NCBI GenBank assembly: GCA_034670265.1
Contig: JAXMNU010000001.1
Coordinates: 372,001 to 436,000 of the forward strand
DNA length: 64,000 nt
Source: Halomarinibacterium sp034670265
GTDB lineage: Bacteria > Bacteroidota > Bacteroidia > Flavobacteriales > Flavobacteriaceae
Direction: 5' to 3'
A model generated the notes under the pieces. It was not told the DNA's origin. It was given only the letters and a program-made list of their open reading frames with translations, and searched no databases. A program made the position numbers and the translations under genes. Shown piece after piece: positions 60,801-64,000 of the stretch; within the stretch, counting starts at the first letter, position 1; each line of letters begins with the position of its first letter.

Positions 60801-62462
60801 ATGAAATTAAACAATTTTTCTCCCCTTAAAGGGGGATACAGAGGGGTGTTCTATTTATTCCTATTTATTATGTGTAATGTTTCCATTGCACAAAACTTTA
60901 GTCGTCAAGACACATTACGCGGAAGCATTACCCCAGAAAGAGCTTGGTGGGATTTACAACACTATGCGCTTTCGGTCGAGGTGTTTCCCGAAGAAAAATC
61001 CATTAAAGGAGTCAATACTATTTCGTACACGGTGTTGGAATCTTATAATGTCATGCAAATTGATCTTCAAAAACCTATGAAGATTGAAAAAATTACTCAA
61101 AATGAAAAGGAACTTTCTTTCACTTCGGAAGGGAGTGCTCATTTCATTCAGCTAAAAGAAAAGCAGAAAATTGGAAAGAAAAACTCGCTAACCATTCATT
61201 TTTCAGGAACCCCAAGAGTGGCTCGTAATCCGCCGTGGGATGGAGGTTTCACTTGGCAAAAAGACAGTAACGGAAATCATTTTATTGCCAATTCAAATCA
61301 AGGTATTGGATCGAGTATCTGGTGGCCCAATAAAGATCACCCAGCAGATGAACCCGATGAGGGAGTCATTTTAGAAATTACAGCGCCAAAGAATTTGGTA
61401 GCTGTGGGTAATGGAAGATTTGTTGATGTAAAAGAGTTTGATACCAAAATAACTTGGATATGGAAAGTAGTAAATCCTATCAATAACTACGGAATTAATG
61501 TAAACCTAGGAGATTACGTTAGATTTTCTGAAGTCTATGAAGGTGAGAACGGACTGCTTGATTTGGACTATTGGGTGCTTCGGGAAAATGAAGAAAAAGC
61601 AAAAGAGCAGTTTAAACAAGTGCCTTTGATGATGAAAGCTTTTGAGCATTGGTTTGGCCCCTATCCTTTTTATGAAGATAGCTTTAAATTGGTGGAAGTT
61701 CCCTATTTAGGAATGGAGCACCAAAGCAGTGTTACCTATGGAAATCGGTATGGTAATGGGTATTTAGGAAGAGATTTAAGCCAAAGTGGATGGGGGCTAA
61801 AGTTCGATTTTATCATTATTCATGAAGCTGGGCACGAATGGTTTGCCAATAACATTACCAATAAAGATGTGGCCGATATGTGGCTTCACGAAGGATTCAC
61901 AGCCTATTCTGAAAATTTATATTTGGATTACCATTTTGGGAAACAAGCATCACGAGAATATGTTATTGGGACAAGGCAACTAATTCAGAACGATATCCCG
62001 GTTATTGGTAAATACAACGTTAATAACGAAGGGGGTATCGATATGTATTATAAAGGGGCCAACATATTACACACACTTCGACAGCTACTTGAAGACGATG
62101 AAAAATGGCGTTCCATTTTAAGAGGATTGAATAAAGATTTTTATCACCAAACTGTAACTAGCCAACAAGTGGAAGAATACATCAGTGAAAAATCTGGGAT
62201 TGATTTAACCGAATTTTGGCAGCAATATTTACGCACCACAATGATTCCTAAAGTGGAATACAAAATTGTGGAAAACCAGCTAAGCTTCAGATATACTAAC
62301 ATCATTGAAAAATTTGATATGCCTGTGATTATGATTGTAAATGGAAAAGAAGAATGGATTTTTCCAACTTCAGAATGGAAAACGAAAGAATTCAAAACAG
62401 CAATTGAATCTGCTAGGATAAAAGCCGACTTCTACATTGAATCTGCAAAAGTTGAAAATTAA
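60801..62462 (+). CDS. M1-family zinc metallopeptidase
   Basis: A 553-residue secreted peptidase. The zinc site is HEAGH (341-345) with third ligand Glu364 in WLHEGF. The substrate-binding loop that in M1 aminopeptidases reads GxMEN is GMEH (304-307) here. A signal peptide precedes a beta-sandwich domain (residues 40-230). Residues 5-16 of the signal (NFSPLKGGYRGVF) come from the GC-rich palindrome. A GTG at residue 16 is an alternative start. The next gene starts at its last stop base. Confidence 0.87.
   Translation: MKLNNFSPLKGGYRGVFYLFLFIMCNVSIAQNFSRQDTLRGSITPERAWWDLQHYALSVEVFPEEKSIKGVNTISYTVLESYNVMQIDLQKPMKIEKITQNEKELSFTSEGSAHFIQLKEKQKIGKKNSLTIHFSGTPRVARNPPWDGGFTWQKDSNGNHFIANSNQGIGSSIWWPNKDHPADEPDEGVILEITAPKNLVAVGNGRFVDVKEFDTKITWIWKVVNPINNYGINVNLGDYVRFSEVYEGENGLLDLDYWVLRENEEKAKEQFKQVPLMMKAFEHWFGPYPFYEDSFKLVEVPYLGMEHQSSVTYGNRYGNGYLGRDLSQSGWGLKFDFIIIHEAGHEWFANNITNKDVADMWLHEGFTAYSENLYLDYHFGKQASREYVIGTRQLIQNDIPVIGKYNVNNEGGIDMYYKGANILHTLRQLLEDDEKWRSILRGLNKDFYHQTVTSQQVEEYISEKSGIDLTEFWQQYLRTTMIPKVEYKIVENQLSFRYTNIIEKFDMPVIMIVNGKEEWIFPTSEWKTKEFKTAIESARIKADFYIESAKVEN
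60821..60848. repeat. CCCCTTAAAGGGG palindrome inside the M1 signal peptide
   Basis: TCCCCTTAAAGGGGGA, followed by GAGGGGTG, is the second copy of the GC-rich palindromic unit found at 59447-59476, in the same orientation and at the same place in the signal peptide. Confidence 0.75.
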
Positions 62463-63031
62463 TGGAACGCCCGCTACTATATTTTCCTAGGGATGTAGAA
62501 TGGCGCGATTGGCTTCATATAAATCATATAGAACATACACAAGGCGTTGAACTAATTTTCTACAAACTAGAGCTCAATGTTCCCACGATGCGTTGGGAAG
62601 AGGCCGTTCGCGTGGCACTCTGCTATGGCTGGATAGACAGTACCGTGAAAAGTTTAGGTAATGGAAAAAGAAAACAGTATTTCTGCCCAAGAAAGCCTAA
62701 AAGTAATTGGAGTGCTCTCAATAAAAAACACATCCTTGAATTAAAAAAAGAGGGACTCATCCACAAAAGTGGTTGGGAAATGATAAAATTGGCCAAGAAA
62801 ACGGGTACTTGGACCGCAATGGACAATGTTGAAAATTTAGTAATTCCAAAAGAGCTTAAAGAGGCATTTAATCGAAACCCTATTGCTTTCGAAAACTTTC
62901 AAAATTTTGCTCCTGGCTATCGAAAAGGATATTTAAGTTGGTTGTATCAGGCCAAAAGAGAAGAAACTATAGAAAAACGAATTATAGAAATCATTCGCCT
63001 TTGCAATCAAAATATAAAATCAAGGCAATAA
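62462..63031 (+). CDS. YdeI/OmpD-associated family protein
   Basis: A 189-residue cytoplasmic protein with the family pattern MRWEEAVRVALCYGWIDSTVKSL, YFCPRKPKSNWSALNKKHI and the C-terminal GYRKGYLSWLYQAKREETIEKRI. Relatives are described as bacteriocin-protection or OmpD-associated proteins, but the biochemical role is unknown. It overlaps the M1 peptidase stop by one base (TAATG), so translation is coupled. Confidence 0.85.
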   Translation: MERPLLYFPRDVEWRDWLHINHIEHTQGVELIFYKLELNVPTMRWEEAVRVALCYGWIDSTVKSLGNGKRKQYFCPRKPKSNWSALNKKHILELKKEGLIHKSGWEMIKLAKKTGTWTAMDNVENLVIPKELKEAFNRNPIAFENFQNFAPGYRKGYLSWLYQAKREETIEKRIIEIIRLCNQNIKSRQ

Positions 63032-63075
63032 CTTTTAAAAGTAGTACCTTTAAAAACGATCCTAAAACCAACCCA

Positions 63076-64000
63076 ATGAGAATATTACTAACACTTCTTT
63101 TCTTTTTCTTAATTATACCAACTCAGGCTCAAAAAAAGAAAGACAAAAAAGAAGAACCCCAAAAATGGGATGTTGCCAATCCTGGTGACGACTTTAATTA
63201 TAAGCCTCATAGTTTTACCACTAACGAAGGAACCTGGATGAATCTTGATGTGAGTCCCAATGGACAAACCATAGCCTTCGATATGCTTGGCGATATTTAT
63301 ACCATTCCAATTAATGGCGGAAAGGCCAAAGCCATACGAACGGGAATTCCTTTTGAAATTCAGCCACGTTTTAGTCCCGACGGAACTAAAATTTCATTCA
63401 CAAGCGATGCTGGCGGTGGTGATAATATTTGGGTGATGAATGCAGATGGTAGCGATGCAAAACAGATTACAAAAGAAGACTTTAGATTACTCAATAATGC
63501 AGTTTGGATGCCCGACGGAAACTACCTAATTGCACGCAAACATTTTACTTCTAGAAGAAGTTTGGGCGCTGGCGAAATGTGGCAATACCATATTACAGGC
63601 GGAAGTGGACTTCAATTGACCAAACGCAAAAATGACCAACAAGATGTGAACGAACCCTTTGTTTCGTCAGATGGAAAATATCTTTATTACAGTGAAGACG
63701 TGTATCCTGGAGGCTTTTTTCAGTATAACAAAGACCCTAACAAACAAATTTATGCCATAAAACGCTATAATTTTGAAGATGGTGAAACCGAAACAATAAC
63801 AGGTGGACCAGGTGGTGCAGCAAGACCCGCAGTCTCCCCAAATGGAAAACTACTCGCTTTTGTAAAACGAGTGCGCACGAAAAGTGTATTGTACATCCAC
63901 GATTTAGAAACTGGAAAAGAATGGCCTATTTATGATAGTTTGAATAAAGACCAACAAGAAGCTTGGGCTATTTTTGGAGTGTATCCTAATTTCGATTGGA
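63076..64000 (+). CDS. TolB-propeller/amidohydrolase protein, N-terminal part
   Basis: The gene starts at an ATG at 63076 and runs off the right edge; 308 codons are visible. A signal peptide (MRILLTLLFFFLIIPTQAQ) and a Lys-rich linker precede a beta-propeller with PD40 blades (LDVSPNGQTIAFDMLGD, PRFSPDGTKISFTSDAGG, VFSSDGKYLYYSED-like). In Flavobacteriia such starts belong to roughly 1080-residue proteins that end in a metal-dependent amidohydrolase domain; that part would be outside the window, so it is inferred from family memory. Confidence 0.8.
   Translation, partial: MRILLTLLFFFLIIPTQAQKKKDKKEEPQKWDVANPGDDFNYKPHSFTTNEGTWMNLDVSPNGQTIAFDMLGDIYTIPINGGKAKAIRTGIPFEIQPRFSPDGTKISFTSDAGGGDNIWVMNADGSDAKQITKEDFRLLNNAVWMPDGNYLIARKHFTSRRSLGAGEMWQYHITGGSGLQLTKRKNDQQDVNEPFVSSDGKYLYYSEDVYPGGFFQYNKDPNKQIYAIKRYNFEDGETETITGGPGGAARPAVSPNGKLLAFVKRVRTKSVLYIHDLETGKEWPIYDSLNKDQQEAWAIFGVYPNFDW

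Noticed and set aside
1..64000. tRNA and rRNA genes
   Set aside because: I looked at the gene-free stretches for cloverleaf arms and CCA ends and found no convincing candidate; a tRNAscan run would be decisive.

Overview
The window looks like a chromosomal segment of a marine-type member of the Flavobacteriaceae (Bacteroidota). The pointers are low GC content, signal peptides ending in SQ or AQ, type IX secretion (T9SS) sorting tails, promoters of the TAnnTTTG type instead of the E. coli -10 box, a CarB that lacks the C-terminal regulatory domain, and many family-typical genes (DUF5777, DUF4199, GlmU-like protein, ECF sigma with a Spy-like sensor).

Layout. 1-2427 (minus): an envelope redox operon of monohaem cytochrome c lipoprotein, YceI, OB-fold protein, DUF5777 beta-barrel and a cupredoxin cut by the window edge. 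2718-4143: two tandem paralogous secreted proteins. 4152-16902: housekeeping genes (carB, rpmH, lytic transglycosylase, hydrolase, pirin, GNAT, mtaB, oligopeptide-binding lipoprotein, GlmU-like protein, rpmE2). 17078-22150: DUF4199, glycosyltransferase 2, phospho-sugar mutase and an ABC exporter. 22151-22630: a gene-free stretch with four hairpins, three carrying a GGGG loop. 22631-24135: ECF sigma operon. 24139-36736: BNR lipoprotein, RNA m5C methyltransferase, T9SS nuclease, a large T9SS protein, purL, a minimal T9SS protein and an acyl-CoA synthetase.

36737-41850 (minus) is a TetR-regulated ABC/HlyD/TolC export operon whose ATPase has lost several catalytic motifs. 41991-48420 is a fatty-acid beta-oxidation operon led by a MarR regulator, with a repeat-flanked four-helix-bundle gene inserted in it. 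48421-51126 is an accessory stretch: a 43-bp tandem repeat array plus compound palindromic repeats, an HTH gene with 21-bp-phased direct repeats upstream, and an overlapping DUF6978/DUF1828-DUF1829 pair.

51127-56193 (minus) is the most interesting locus. It holds a LodA-type cysteine tryptophylquinone (CTQ) amino-acid oxidase and its LodB maturation flavoprotein, directly downstream of a large cytochrome c lipoprotein whose residues after the lipid-bearing Cys resemble a Bacteroidota surface-export signal. This suggests a surface quinoprotein-to-haem electron route rather than simple oxygen-dependent oxidation. 56194-64000 holds a PiT-like transporter flanked by direct copies of the 3' end of galM (one a fragment), galM itself with no ordinary start codon at the expected place, beta-propeller proteins, an M28 and an M1 peptidase that share a repeat-encoded signal-peptide stretch, a YdeI-like protein and a truncated TolB/amidohydrolase gene.

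All assignments come from reading the sequence and from memory of protein families; no database search was possible.
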